A stretch of 64,000 bases of DNA from Oikopleura dioica (lineage: Eukaryota; Chordata; Appendicularia; Copelata; Oikopleuridae), in NCBI GenBank assembly GCA_907165135.1, contig OU015567.1, positions 12,653,001 to 12,717,000 on the forward strand. The letters run 5' to 3'. Every line of letters starts with the position of its first letter. Within the stretch, counting starts at the first letter, position 1. The position numbers were made by a program, and so were the translations under genes. Below the pieces are notes generated by a model that was not told the origin of the DNA, did not search any database, and was given only the letters and a program-made list of their open reading frames with translations. Shown here piece by piece: positions 35,227 through 47,985 of the stretch.

Positions 35227-35917
35227 AGAAGAGCTTCATCCAATTTCAAAAACTAACACAGGAAAAACCTTATTCAATCCTTTCATTGTGAAAAAACACC
35301 ATTCTGCCCATTATAAATTATGCTCTGAAAAAAATAATATATTTGTACATAGTCAAAAATAAACCCGTTCCATTAAAAGAATTTTTGTCTCATTCTTTAG
35401 TCAGAGTCGAATATTTATGATCCCTCCCTAAATTGAATAAATTTACGAGTACAGGAGAAGGAGAAAAGTTTAATGTTAAGCTCGCGAAATAAAATAAACC
35501 AAATCCTTGTCATGATAAAAAAAATGTGATTGGAAAAGTTGACACGCGCGACTACTCCAAAATCAGCTTGTAAACTAGTCGTGCTCCATCAGAGTTTAGA
35601 AAGGCTAACACAGTGTTTTCTTTTCTTTTACACAATTATGAGCCATTTCTCGGGAGTACTTTCGGTTGTTCAAGCTCAATTGAAAGCTAATGATCAAAAA
35701 CATTTTAGACTGGTGGTTTCAATTTATTTCATAAATGATTGTAATTTGATTCTAGTGAGATAGACGAGATAAACTTGTAGATGCTTCATTGTTTTTCAGA
35801 GGCAGGGATAAGGCAAATCATCGGCCAAACATGTTTACAACGGAATTCATTTGTTGAGCAACACAAACATAGCTGAAAGAAATTGTAATCAACTATTTAC
35901 AAATCAAAAATCATTAA
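35227..35917. other. convergent intergenic region, Eph 3' end
   Basis: Between the Eph stop and the stop of the oppositely oriented SRCR/thyroglobulin gene. An AATAAA at about 35358 is a likely Eph polyadenylation signal. Other AT-rich sequence up to 35917 shows no coding potential. Confidence 0.5.
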
Positions 35918-38900
35918 TTACCTCGCGCCGAAATAGCCTCTGTAAACTCTTCTTCCGTTCGGCTCTCCGGTATTTTTGTCAACGCATATGCACGCGTGGC
36001 CAGAAACAGGACATTGCACCTCGTTGTAGAATCCAGCTCGGTCACAGCTCTTTGTTTCGCCAGTGCTCATTTGAGCTTCGATACATGGGCCGTTCAGAAG
36101 AGCCTCGCAATTCGGAGGAGCTCGGGCGAACAGTCCTCGAGTTCGAACTCGCGTTCCTTTTTTTGTGTTTGAGATTTTTTCAAGAAAACGACGATTTTAA
36201 AAATGAAATCATGGAAGACTATCTCAGAACCATTCCTGGAAGTTCATCTCCGATGGGCGTCACGCACCAGCAATTATTAGCGTCGCATTGTCTCGCCAAA
36301 TAAAATCCTCTTTCGTTGCATTTCGGTAGCATTGGAGCAGATGCTTGGCCTCTGTAATTGTAGAATTGACCGTATGGAGTGAGAGACGTTTTTTGGCGGA
36401 TTTCATCAATTCGTTCCGCGCAAGGGCCTGGGATGATTATTTTTTCGCGACAGTCCATTTCTGTTCTTGCGAGTTCTGGATTCCCCTGCAGCATTTTTCG
36501 GGTATTGTCTTTCTCCAGGCCGTCCTTGTCAGAGCACCAACACTCTGAAACAGTAGAAGCAACATCCTGCGAGCATTGAATTTCGCTGTAGTCACCGTTG
36601 TCCTCGCAACTTGGCAATCTCGCGGTTCCTCGCGGAAGGAGAATGTTTCTTTTGTACTCGCTCTGGCACGCTGACAGTACCTCTCCCTCTGGTTCGAAAA
36701 AGTCGCGTCCGTTGAAATTCGACTCGTACAATCCGAGGATATTTTTCGTACATTCCATTTGGTCCATTTTGTAAGCATTTCGTAGATCGAATTGAGAGCG
36801 AGTTCGAACAACTTCTAATCCATCTGGGAAAACGCACCAGCAACTTTTTTGAACTGGATTGCACTGCTTCGGTGCGTAAGTGCCATCCGGATTGCAGCTC
36901 AAATAGATCGCAGTTGTTGTTTGCCCGCCAAGACGGGAATCGATGCAGTTGAGGGACGGCTTCGTTGGAAGGACTACTGGAAGTGTTTTGGTCGTTGTCA
37001 CGGTCGTTGTTGTTGGTGGAGGAGTAGTCACTGGGGCTGGCTGACAAATTCCACATGATTTTTTGCAATTTTGCTGGAGAGTCGGATACATGCAAAAATT
37101 AACTGTTCCACCTTTGATCAGATCTGCACAGTTGACGACAACATCCACGCAAGGATCCGGAGCTTGAGTGACTTGGGGTTGAGGGGGCTGATATGAATTC
37201 ATTTGAGGGGCTTGGTAGTTGGTAACAACTGAGGCAGTTATTCCGGATTGACTGGTTTGAGGCTGGTTCATTGAAAAAGATGGCTGATTGTTCATTGGTG
37301 GCTTGTAGATTGTAGGAGGTTGCTGCTGATCAGGTGAACTGAAAACGGGTTGATTGTTGGTTGGCGGTTGAAAGATCATTGCCGCTTGCGTAGTCATAAC
37401 TGTCTGGGCAGTTGGACTTAAACTTGTTTGGACTTGGTTGGCAACAATTTGGGCGGTTATCGACGAACTCAATTTAGTTTGAGCAGTTTGATCGCACAGT
37501 CCACATGTCTTTTTACAAGCAGTTTGCATTGTCTTGACTGTCATACAATTGTCTCTTAGATTCTCACACATGTACGCGGGTTTCATCGTATCAACACAAG
37601 CTGGTTCAGAGACAACATCAGAAGTAATTTCAGTTTTAGGGGAACCATTTCTTTTCAATGGCTTGTATTCAGGCTTGTCGCAATTTCCGCAAGATTTTCG
37701 ACAGAATCCGAGAGCAAATGTCGAGTATTTTACTGGATCACATCTCTTTTTGAACACTTCTAGTTGGCACTGAGTTGGGTACAAGTCTTTACATGTCGAT
37801 TTTGGCTCTATGGCAACTGGAGCTAGAGTTGGAGCTGGCTTCTTTGGTTCAAAAAAGTCTCCACATGCATCCTTGTTTTTGCATGTAAAAGCACATGCAG
37901 TCTGCAAAGTTGGTCCGGAAATGAGGTCGTCGCATTTTTCAGCAAATTTAGTACAATCTGGCATAATATCCATGCATGTTTTGGGCTTCTCTGGTGCTTG
38001 GGTAGGTTTTAAGCAGATTGAAGAGCAGGCTTTTCCGTTGGCCCACATAAATTCGCCTTCTGGACAAACACATCCTGGCATGCATTTGCTCTCATCACAG
38101 AGCTTTTCTTCGTCTTCTTCGCCGCACTTGACTTGGCAATGAGCCTTGCATTGGCTGAAGATCATTCCGTCCGGGCACGTTATTCCGCCGCTGATTCCGG
38201 AAGACTCTCGTGTATTCGACACAATATTGTCGATGATTTCTTGGTTCTTGAGAATATTCAGATTTGCTTGTTCAATTTGAGGATTGAAATACTCGCATGT
38301 CTTTGAGCAGCTTCCGTCAGGCCTCAACCATTCGTTTGGATCTTCACAAACGCATCCGGGGACGCATCTTCTGGTGCAAAATCTTGGGTTGTAGAGTGGC
38401 TGACGGCATTGTTTTTGACAGTGACCATTGCAAGATGACCATTTTGTTCCAGGATAGCACATTGGCACATCTGTTAGAGCGGGCTGTAAGGGATCTGCGG
38501 ATAATTCAGGAGTTTCTGGGAGTTTGATATTGCTCATGTAGTTTTTCACGATGACGTTGAAATAGTTAGCAAAAATGCCATAAGATGTGCCTGAATCGAG
38601 TTGCTTGAATTCTTCAAGGGCAGTTTGAGCTTCCTCATTCCATGATATCAGGGTTGGGTAAAATGATGGAGGATAGACGGTATTTTCAGCTTCTTTAAAT
38701 TTTCTCATATAATCATTTAGCGTTCGTCTCAATTCATCAGTCCTGGCAAAGCGTTTTCGCTGCTCAGCCATTTTCTTCTCCGCTTCAGAAATATTGTCGC
38801 ACTGAATCATAACAGCAGCGTCCTTTTCGCATGGAATGTTGGAAGGAAGAGCCCAAGTTGACTGAGAGCAATACGAAATCTTTTCCTCATCCCCGTTGCA

Positions 38901-40032
38901 GAGAATCGGCGTCGCCATCATTGACGGCTCGTATTTTGGAAGAAAAACTTTCATCTGTGGCGCTTGGCGGAGAGCAGCAGAGGGACCGGCTCGATCGAAC
39001 CCAAGTTGGCGGCAAATCACCCCAGCAAGGTTTGCATCCATTTGATCTCTGCAGATGAAGCCCCATTCTCCTCGATGAAAAATGCTGACGAGTCCCTTCC
39101 TTGATTTTTTGTTTGAGTTTCTCAAACGAATAACACCTTGAAAAAATATTTCTATCAATTTCGATTGATTATATACCTTCGCTAGTGTCAGATTTGAAAC
39201 TTCCATTTTCATCCGGCTCGCACTCCATTAGATCCATATCTTCAACATAATTGAAACTAACTTTCGTCCCTCTGATTTCGTCTCCGTCTGGTGTAGAGCA
39301 CCAACAGTTTCTGTTTTCTTGGTCACATTGTTTTTTGTAAAAAGTGCCGTCCAAGTTGCAGACGGGTTTGTACTGGCCTGGAAACACTGCGCCTTGGTTT
39401 TCGATGACTTTCTGATAGGAGATGCACTCGCCGGTTGCTTCTTCGTTTGTGCACTGGATAGAAATATCTGCAAACGATGTTACTGTATGCATAAAGTTAG
39501 CAAACAAACCCTTGTTGTGGTCACATTCATCAGTTGCAGAAACCGCCCCGCAGTCCATGAGTGATTGTTCTCCACCATAGCACGTGACATCCTTTGAAAA
39601 GGTTGGATACCTATGTAAAATTTTCTAACGATTTTTCCATCGAACCTTTCCTGAACAATAATTTTCTTGTCTTCTAATTCGGTCAAGCTACCATCAAGCA
39701 AATTCGGACCGTATCTTATGGCGCGCTTGAATCCTATCTTTGAACAGACGAGATCAGCGGCTGCTTGATTGAACCCAATTGAGCAGACCGTTCCCCAGCC
39801 ACCGTTGTTGACATTGACCATGAGCACGCCCTGACCAAGTTCGGTCCCAGTTTGGCCAAAAGAAAAGTTTGCCTCGTCAACTGAGTGATGCAGCTTCATT
39901 TCCATCTTTCAAAAGTTCAAATTTTTCCTTCACTTTTCAATCTTATTTACTTTATAATTTCTGCTTATGAACCCTTAACTTTTTCTGCGCATTGGCGGAA
40001 TGCGCCAGCGCTAGAACCCCCAGCAGCTTCAT
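35918..40032 (-). CDS. secreted SRCR / thyroglobulin-1 / TIL / ShK multidomain protein
   Basis: Five exons in transcript order: 40032-39973, 39905-39646, 39610-39177, 39136-36236 and 36156-35918, together 1,298 codons. Exon 1 encodes a signal peptide (MKLLGVLALAHSANA). Domains in order, positions approximate: SRCR 35-160, thyroglobulin type-1 168-236, SRCR 253-365, helical linker, two TIL modules 475-533 and 570-628, three ShK modules 638-797, a Pro/Gln/Thr-rich linker, a fourth ShK 928-965, then four thyroglobulin type-1 repeats with CWCV-type motifs to the C-terminus. Such modules bind ligands and inhibit proteases, so an extracellular matrix, mucosal or immune role is plausible but inferred. 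I recognise no named orthologue. One intron is GA-AG and one is only 35 bp. Confidence 0.85.
36157..36235 (-). other. non-canonical GA-AG intron
   Basis: With a GA donor (CTTCCAG|GAATGG) and a CAAAAAAAG acceptor the reading frame rebuilds the thyroglobulin-1 ending DELPGTRVRTRG and runs to a full fifth repeat. The nearby GT at GGAATG|GTTCTG in phase leads to a stop and breaks the domain. GA-AG introns are documented in Oikopleura. Confidence 0.75.
39611..39645 (-). other. 35-bp GT-AG intron
   Basis: GAAAG|GTTCGA ... ACATAG|GTATCC gives a phase-matched join (VQER-YPTFSKDVTC) that restores the SRCR motif ending in SLMDC. Reading through instead shifts frame before the conserved cysteines. At 35 bp it would be near the lower limit for animal introns. 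Confidence 0.6.
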
Positions 40033-40316
40033 TTCTCGAATGAAAAAAATACGAAAGGGATGAAGTTCGAGCGTACTAGAACTTTCGAAGCGAACATCGA
40101 TCCTCTCCGTGATTACGCCGCTGGTGGTGCCACGGGGCAAAGTTTATGGTCGATGTTTATGCGGGGATGAATAATTTTACTTTTCTCGGAAATCGTTCCT
40201 AAAACAATAAGAGCGGAGGCACAGCGTGTGACGTAAAGAATGTACATTTAGGACATAAGGTTGATAGACAATTTTAAAGTTTAATCAGCCATGATTTTTG
40301 AAATACCAAAAAGAAT

Positions 40317-40724
40317 TCAAGCAGACCCGCCAAAAATTCGTTTACAAAAGAAAAATGGTGCACAGATGAGAGCAAAGAGTAAGCCAAACAAAAATCCAAA
40401 AATGAACTTTGTGAAATCTTTGATGAAATGACATAAACAGCATGTTTTGGTGGCCCAGCATCGAGTGATGGGGTCATCAGTATTTGGTTCTTTTTGGGCA
40501 ATTCTTGGTTCAATTTTAACAGCATCTTTGGACTTACTGCTCGTAATATCGATGGAACAAATGGTTATTGGTTTATTCATCTGGTGTTCAGAAACTAACG
40601 ATTTACGATGTAATGGAAATGTGATTTTGTGGAAAATAATAAAGAAAAAGTACAAAAGAATACCTGAGTTAGTATCATTCAGATCGCGGTTAGAATGTGT
40701 ATCAAAAGAAACATTTTCTGTCAT
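40317..40724 (-). CDS. small single-pass membrane protein, unknown
   Basis: Two exons, 40724-40664 and 40594-40317, joined across a 69-bp GT-AG intron in matching phase; 112 residues. It is hydrophilic at the N-terminus, then has a Cys-rich CWATKTCCLC stretch and a strongly hydrophobic aromatic segment (about residues 81-103), ending FFFCKRIFGGSA. The cysteines next to the membrane could be palmitoylated. There is no signal peptide, suggesting a tail-anchored type. The start chosen is the first ATG after a TTTGTGTCAG acceptor; an in-frame ATG 11 codons upstream is possible. I recognise no family. Confidence 0.6.
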   Translation of the reverse strand: MTENVSFDTHSNRDLNDTNSGILLYFFFIIFHKITFPLHRKSLVSEHQMNKPITICSIDITSSKSKDAVKIEPRIAQKEPNTDDPITRCWATKTCCLCHFIKDFTKFIFGFLFGLLFALICAPFFFCKRIFGGSA

Positions 40725-41389
40725 AGCTCTCAAGTTGTTTTGTTCTTTCTGACACAAAGCAATTGAACGTTACTTCTAAGATGCGGATTATTATTTATTA
40801 CCGTTATGATATCTCAAATGAGGACGTTCTGTTACTAAATTTAAGCTTATAATACCAGGAGCTCACAAGATCAGTTCACTAGAATTGATTCTTTTCATAA
40901 GATGACCAAAATTTTCATCAATACAGTAAGCGTGAGCTAAAACCACAAAATAAGTCGCGCAAACTTTTTGATATTTGCCCGGAAGACCACCACAGAAGCG
41001 GCTATTTGAATACATAGAAGACTATTGATCTCGTTTCCGACAAGTGTTCCCAAGAAAAAATGATGAGTGGCTATTCTGAGACACTGTGAGCTTAACTGGT
41101 ATTATAGAGGGGTCTGCTGTTTACATTGGTTTGGTTTAAAGCAAGGTGCTTTCCTCCTGGTGCTTAGCACCATGGAAACAGGCGCTTTCATTAGGAGCCG
41201 CTGAAGAGCTCTTTGATTGAAATGTTTAAGCCTTTTCAATGGCTGCCATGCCAATATCATCAATGAGGACAATGGCCGCGATTGTTGGGCTATCAGATAG
41301 AATTTCAGCACTCTCGCAAGCCGGCAGCAGGAAGGTGCTTTCATTAGCTTCAAATTCCAGTTAGAGACAAGAACTCAAAAAACAGCAAA
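40725..41389. other. divergent intergenic region
   Basis: This region lies upstream of both the small - strand membrane-protein gene and the + strand gene starting at 41390. GGTGCTT-type motifs repeat near 41138-41165 and 41333. The acceptor CAAATTCCAG at 41351-41360 precedes the + strand start by 30 bases. No coding region was supported. Confidence 0.45.
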
Positions 41390-41728
41390 ATGGGTGCCGG
41401 ATGCTCGAAGGATCTCAAGGAAAAGTTTAAAACTTTCGCTTCTTCTTTAATTTTTTTAATTGTTGCAGTAAATACGCACTGAAAATCGTCTGTTTCTCTT
41501 TGAAAGATTTTTCCCCTATTTTGTAGTAAAGCCACTTTTAAAACTTTTGAAAAGGCTGTCAACAACAATTTGACAGAAGCAAACAAAACACTCGCGCAAG
41601 CCGATAAGGCTGTCACTCAAGTAGACAAGATCGCCGACAAGGCAGAAAACATCGCTGACAAGGTTGAAACCGCCGTCGATGGAGAAGAACCATCAGCTCC
41701 AGCAGAAACCGAAGTTGAGCAAGTTTAA
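41390..41728 (+). CDS. small putatively myristoylated helical protein
   Basis: Two exons, 41390-41424 and 41527-41728, joined across a 102-bp GT-AG intron in phase 2; 78 residues. It begins MGAGCSKDLKE. Gly2 with Ser6 fits an N-myristoylation signal, and Cys5 could be palmitoylated. The rest is one amphipathic helix with ADKA/ADKV repeats (about residues 20-58) and an acidic Ala/Pro/Glu tail. This suggests a membrane-tethered coiled-coil or lipid-binding helix. I recognise no family. An AG acceptor 30 bases upstream of the ATG is compatible with trans-splicing. It converges on the myosin gene 227 bp away. Confidence 0.65.
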
Positions 41729-41954
41729 CGATAGTTTTACTAACCACTATTTTCCTAGTAGACGGAGTAGCATCTGAATCACCTCATTTTGTTGCCTGTG
41801 CATTTTTAGTGAAACTTTTTGTTATTAAAATGATTTGACTTTCAATCACCGTTTTTGCATCACGCAGGGCTTAAACATTTTCACTAAGAAATAATACGAA
41901 TGCATTTTATTCCTTTTTTCTTAATAAATAATAATGACAGAATCAGAATTAAAT

Positions 41955-44900
41955 CTACTTGGATTCAAGAGCCTTGGATCGCGCCTTGTTGACAGCAGCC
42001 TCGGCCATTTCAGCTCGCTCGTTAGCTTCATCGAGCTCGTGCTGAACCTTTCGGAAGCGAGACATGGCGGAAGAAGCGGACTCAGTGGCGTCCTCAGCAG
42101 ACTTCTTGTAGGATTTGGCCTTGGAGTTAAGCTTGTCGATGCTGTCAGTGAGCCGCTGGAGATTCTTCTTGTCTTCATCGTTGGCGTAGACGGCTTCTTT
42201 GTATTTACGCTCGAGTTTTCGAATGACCTACAAAATTTTATAAGGTCACAAAACTAATAAACAAACCTTAGTGTTATCAGAAGTTCGTCGTTGTTCAGCC
42301 TCAAGTTCCATCTCAATTTCTCTGCATTTAGTTTCGAGCTTCTGAACGGCCTTTTTGCCACCCTTGAGTGCGACCTGCTCGGCTTCATCGAGTCGCATCT
42401 GAAGATCTTTGAGAGAGTTCTCTTGGTTCTTCTTCATTCGCTCCAAGTGTTGAGACTGGTCCTGTTCTTTCTTCAGATCTTCTGAGAGAAGAGCGGCGGT
42501 AGTAAGTGCTTTCTTCGCGGCTTCTTCGGCGGATCGAGCTTCTCCAATAGCTTCCTCGACTTCGGTCTTGACACCATGAAGTTCTCCTTCGATCTTTCTC
42601 TTCTGGTTGATAAAAGCACCATTCTGTGTGTGGAGCATGTTTGATCGCTCGTTCGCTTCCATCAAATCATTTTCGGCCTGCTTTCGAGTTCGCTCAGCCT
42701 GCTCGAGACCGCCTCGGAGTTCTTCGATTTCTGTGGTCATTAAACCGACTCGGCGTTCAGAAACAGCAGACTGCTCGCGCATATCTTCGGTCTGTCTCTG
42801 GCTATCGTCGAGCTTTTGATTCAAATCCTTGAGCTGAAGCATGAGATCTTTGGTGGTCTTCTGCGCATCACCGGCCTGTCGAGATGAGGTAGCAAGGGTT
42901 ACTTCGAGGTCGTTAAGATCGGATTCCATCTTCTTTCGAGATCGAATCGCCTCTCCACGGGCACGCATTTCGTTGTCAAGGGAAGCTTGAATTTGCTCAA
43001 CAGATCGGGTAGCATTTCGTCGGGCGTTGTCGATTTCTTCATCCTTTTCACTGAGTCGTCGGTCAATTTCTTGCTTGAGCTGCTGAAGTTCAACAGAAAC
43101 TCGCAATGTTTTTGCTTCCTCAGATTCAATGGCAGCTTCGGCTTCCTCAAGAGAAGACTGGATCTCAGCGCGTTCAGTGTCAGCGATTCGTTTGTTCTTC
43201 TCGAGCTCGTGGATGGTCTTTGATCCTTCTTGGAGCTGGTCAACAAGTTCCTGAACTTCCTCAGCGAGGTTCTTGTTTTCTCGTCGGATGGATTCGAGGT
43301 GATCGACAGCTTCTTCAGTTGAGTTTTTGAGCTTGAAAAGTTCCGTCTGCTGGTTTCGCACTTCTTTCTGGGCAAGCTCGAGTTCAACCTGGGCCTCTTC
43401 CTGCTTCTGTTTGGCTTCAGAAAGGAGTTTATCAAAGTTTCGCTGCTTCTTGTCCAACTGAGAAGCCGCTGCATTCGATCGTTCCAAATCAGCAGAAAGA
43501 TCTTCAACTTCACCCTGGAGTCGGGTCTTGGTCTTTTCAAGAGATCCACATCGGCCTTGGGCAGCTTCGACCTGCTCTTCAGATTCTTGGAGTCGAGCGA
43601 CGAGCTTTTTCTTGGCTTCCTCGAGCTCCTCAGTTCGCTGAATAGCATCAGTCTCGTACTTGTTGCGCCATTGGACACACTCATTATTGGATTTCGTGAC
43701 ATTTCGCTGGAGCTCTTGTTTGGACTCCTGCTCCTCCTCCATGTGTTCTCGGAGCATATCAGTGTCGTGTCGCTGAGCTTGAAGCTGATGGGCAAGGGAG
43801 TTCTTCGACTTGGCTTCTTCGTCATTTTGTCGCTTGAGCTCATCGTGGGTCTGCGACAATGAGTTTTTGACTCGGATAAGCTGGGAATTGAGGGTGTCCT
43901 TCTCTTCAATGTGACGTCTAATATCGTTGATTTCCATGTTCATTTTGCCACACTCGCCCTGGGACTCTGAAAGCTGAGCTGCTCCCTCTTCAAGTTTCAT
44001 TTTAATATCAGCGATGTTATCTTCGAGATTTCGCGTCTGTTTCTCGTAATTGAGCTTAGCCTTAGTCAAAGACTCGACGTTAACATGGAGCTCATCAACT
44101 TCAAGCTTTGCTTCGGATTTCTCCTTTTCAAGCTTTTGCTTCACTCGGTTCAAGTTTTCAATTTGCTCTCCGAGACTAGATGATTGGTCGCCCTGCTTCT
44201 TGCGAATGTTGGAGAGAGCAGATTCGTGGTTGAGAGTGGCCTCCTCGAGCTCGCGACGGACCTTGGCGGCTTCAGCGTCTCGTCGCTTCGAGATTTCAAT
44301 TTGAGCTTGAGTGTTGGACGCCGCTTCTTCGAGTCTCTCAGCGAGTTCCTCGAGTTCTCGAGAAAGATCGGCTCGAGTCTTCTCAGATCGTGCTCGTGCG
44401 CCTCGTTCAGACTCGAGTTCTTCCTCGACCTCTTCAGATCGTCCCTGGAGTTCCTTGATCTTCTTCTGCAATTGGCCAACGAGAGCAGTCTCATCCTCAA
44501 GCTTTGCGTTCAGCTGAGTGTAGTCAAACTCAGACTTTTTCAGTTTCTCTTCTTGACCAGCCTTGTCATTTTCGAGATCCATGATCTGCTCCTGAGAAAG
44601 ACGGATATCACCTTCCAGCTTTCGCTTCGCTCGCTCAAGATCCATTCGAGCCTTCTTTTCAGACTCGAGGCCGATTTCAAGATCATCAACTTGTTGTTCA
44701 AGTTTGCCCTTAGATTTGGTCAAATTGACAACTTTTTCTTCTTCGGTTTGAAGATCACCAAGAGTCTGCTTGTGTGCTTCTTGGAGGGATTTCTTCTCCT
44801 TCTCGAGCTTGTGGATGGATTCGTTGATCGTAGCGAGCTCTTCAGTCACGTTCTTGACCTTGTTTTCTGTCGCGTGCTTTTCCTTTTCGATCTTTGCAAG

Positions 44901-47881
44901 AGTCAGTTCTAGATCGTCAATATCTTTTTCAATTCGGAAGATTCGTCCTCGAGTTTGCGCTTTTTGGCAACAAGCTCGTTGTTCATTTCTTCCTCATCTT
45001 CGAGTTTCTCCTGAAGATCTCGGATCTTACCGTCGAGATCGATCTTAGCGGCGATGAGTTCTTCACATCGGCCCTCTGCATCGTCAAGAAGAGCGTTCTG
45101 AGCTTCAGCCTTTTGAGTGAGCTCATTTCGCTCCTGCTCTAAGGCGACAGATTGTTCCTCGAGCTCTGCTCGTCGTTTTCTCCTTTTCAAGTTGCTTCTT
45201 AACCTCTTCATAGTTCTTTTCAAGCTCCTCCATCTTCTTTCCTTCTTCAGCCTGAGAGATAAGAGGCTTGATCTTGTAGATGATCTTCATCCATTCCCAG
45301 TCTTTCAAGTACTGGAAGGCTCGGATGTTAGCCTGGATGATGTCAATCGAGTCTCGTCGCTTGACCATCTCAGCGTAAGTTCGTTCAGCAAGTCGGTATC
45401 GCATGTAAGACTGGAGAGCAGTAAGGATCTTGGCAATCTTTTCATCTCGCTCGTCTTCCAAGTCACCAATGACACCAGCTTTGAAGAAGAGTTTAGTGTG
45501 ACCAAATTTGTGCTTGGCGTCATCAAGGGCGATACCAGCGCAGATTTCCTTCGACATAGCTTTCCAGTCGCAGAATTCTTGATCTTTCTTGGCTTCGGCA
45601 TGAAGAATGACGTATCGCTTGGCGAATTCTTCGTACTGGACTCGAGAAGGGAAACCTTTTCGACAAATACGAATACCTTCCAAGACACCGTTACATCGAA
45701 GCTGATGGAGAACAAGGTTCCAGTCCATGTGTCCGGGCTTCTTCTTTTCGTTGGGAATGATACAACGAACGAAATGAGGCTGCGTAGATCGAAGGTTGGC
45801 CATCAAACGACCGAGAGATTCTCGATGGAGACCAGAGACAGTCTGGAAAGAACCACCCTTCTGTCGCTTGCCACCTTTTCCTCCACCACCCTTCTTGGCG
45901 GCTTCGGCGGCGTCTTCAGCGGACATGTAGGACTCCCACTGCATAACAATACATTTGTTGTTGGACTTCTTAAGAAGACCGACAACAGAGGGGTTGAGGG
46001 GATCCTTGTTCTTGAGAAGCCAATCGGTGACGTTGTAACCGACAGTACCAGCGTAGTGGTACAATTCAAAGTGAGGAGCAGGGACGTCAGCGTTCTTATG
46101 ATTCTTCGGGTTGGGCTTGCCAATCTTGTCGTTCTTACCCAAATGTTGCTGGAAAAGCTTGTCTCGGAAGGTCATGTCAGTAGCTTTAGGGAACATGCAC
46201 TCTTCTTCGAGGGTTGACATAATACCAAGAGGCTTCTCGATCAAGTCGATGGTAGCGGCCAAATCCATACCAAAATCGATCATCTCCCACTCGATACCTT
46301 CCTTCTTATATTCTTCCTGTTCAAGGACGAACATGTGATGGTTGAAGAACTGCTGGAGCTTTTCATTAGTATAGTTGATGCAAAGCTGTTCGAAAGTGTT
46401 GAACTCGAAAATTTCGAAACCGGCGATATCGAGGATACCGATGAAGAAAGATCGAGGGAGATCGGTGGAGAGAGCTCGGTTAACGACTTCGACAAGCCAT
46501 TTGAAGAGTCGATCGAAGACAGCCTTGCAGATGGCCTTGAGGGCGAAGTTGACCTGGTCAACGGTCTGACCCTTGGTGACGTACTCAGTACCGACCTTGA
46601 TTCGTGGGGTACAGAGGGCCTTGGTGTACTCAGCTCCAGAAATACCAAACATATATCCGGCAAGTTCGGCAGCTTCGTGGCCGTCAGGCTCGGCCTGTTC
46701 TTCTCGGGGCTTTTGCTTGAATTCCATGTTTCCGGAGTGCATAAGACCAGCAGTAATCATGTAGATACCGTTCTTTTCTTCCTGGTTGAAACCAAGAATA
46801 TCAAAGGACTCGTCAGTGGCAGCGAGTTCTTCCTTATCGTCGATGGACTTGACCTTGATCTCACCCATGGAGCAGAACTTGTAGTCGTAAGGATTGTGAG
46901 AAATCTGGCACATCTCGTTGATTTCGACCATATGCTCGCAGCAAATTTGGTAGAAGATGTGGAAGCATCGCTCGGCCTTCAGCTGGAAGACGACTCGAGA
47001 TTTTTCGAGAAGATAGGTATCGATATCACCGGAAGCCAGTTTACCAGTCAAACCGAAGTGAATTCGGATGAATTTACCGAATCGAGAAGAGTTATCGTTA
47101 CGAGTAGTCTTGGCGTTACCGAAAGCCTCCATAGCGGGGTTAGCAGCGACAATCTGATCTTCAAGAGTTCCGCCACCCTTGAGAGATGGTCCCTCATCAG
47201 CAGCATCACCGACTTTACCGGAGGCACCGAGAGCAGCGACGACAGCGAAGTACTGGATGACTCGTTTGGTGTTGACAGTTTTACCAGCACCAGACTCTCC
47301 AGTAATCAACATGGACTGGTTGTGTCGCTCTCGCAACATATCGTTGTAGGCGTTATCGGAGATCGAGAAAATGTGAGGAGGCATTTCAGACTTTCTCTTG
47401 CCCTTGTAGCAACCGACGACGTGGTTGTCATAGACGGGGAGCCATTTGTAGGGGTTGACAGTAACACAGAAGAGACCAGAGTAGGTGTAGATCAAGAATC
47501 GTCGGTATCGCTCGTCCAAGTTGTAGACGACAGAAGCTTCAGATAGATAAGTCATGTTGGCCAAATCTTCAAGCAACTCGTACTTGGGAGGGTTCTGCTT
47601 CTCAACCTATCACAAACATAAGTGCCAGCCAGATTGTTATTGTTTACCTGCTCGGTTTTAACATCTTTCTGCTTGTTATCAGCAAGACGAAGGACCTTCT
47701 TGGTGCCTGGTTTGTCACCATCACCGATCAGTTCAGCTTTTGAGTAGCCAGTATCTGCATATGGGACCCAAATGCACTTGGCACCTTCAAACGGCTGATT
47801 TCGAAGCTCCAACATTTCCTTGTCAGGAAGTCGAAGGTAGTTAGCGGCATTGCCAGCTGCCTCAGGATCCCAAAGCGACAT
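41955..47881 (-). CDS. muscle-type (class II) myosin heavy chain
   Basis: Actin-based motor of the sarcomere thick filament. Three exons: 47881-47648, 47606-42267 and 42227-41955, with introns of 41 and 39 bp; about 1,948 residues, the normal length. The SH3-like N-terminus is followed by the motor with P-loop GESGAGKT (about 181-188), switch [11 protein letters not shown] and switch [10 protein letters not shown], a light-chain-binding neck, and about 1,100 residues of heptad coiled-coil rod ending ARSKALESK. There are only two introns and no alternative cassette exons. Two one-base frame changes occur in the early rod: at the T4 run 45176-45179 (one base too many) and the T5 run 44925-44929 (one too few). 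The protein between them is conserved in its own frame, so both look like consensus errors. Confidence 0.95.
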
Positions 47882-47930
47882 CTAATAGTAAACTTATAGC
47901 AACAAAAATAATCTAGATATATTTACCTTC
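47882..47930 (-). other. 5' UTR intron of the myosin gene
   Basis: On the - strand GAGAAG|GTAAATATA ... TACTATTAG abuts the ATG directly. A 49-bp GT-AG intron ending at the start codon is the simplest reading; use of the same AG by a spliced leader is an alternative. Confidence 0.55.
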
Positions 47931-47985
47931 TCAAGTTTCTAGTAGACTCTTGAGTAGAATGAGAAATTTCACTTCCAACGAGCGC

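Noticed and set aside
41102-41353. 83-codon - strand ORF with repeated LMKAP
   Set aside because: The repetition reflects GGTGCTTTC-type repeats in the 5' flank of the gene at 41390; no splice or domain support.
42899-44500. Second-frame ORFs of 116-336 codons inside the myosin rod
   Set aside because: Shadow frames of heptad-repeat sequence rich in Ser/Arg/Leu, without independent support.
45117-47546. Long ORFs (up to 403 codons) on the + strand opposite the myosin gene
   Set aside because: They mirror the codon-biased myosin coding strand; no domain, and the - strand reading is an unmistakable myosin.
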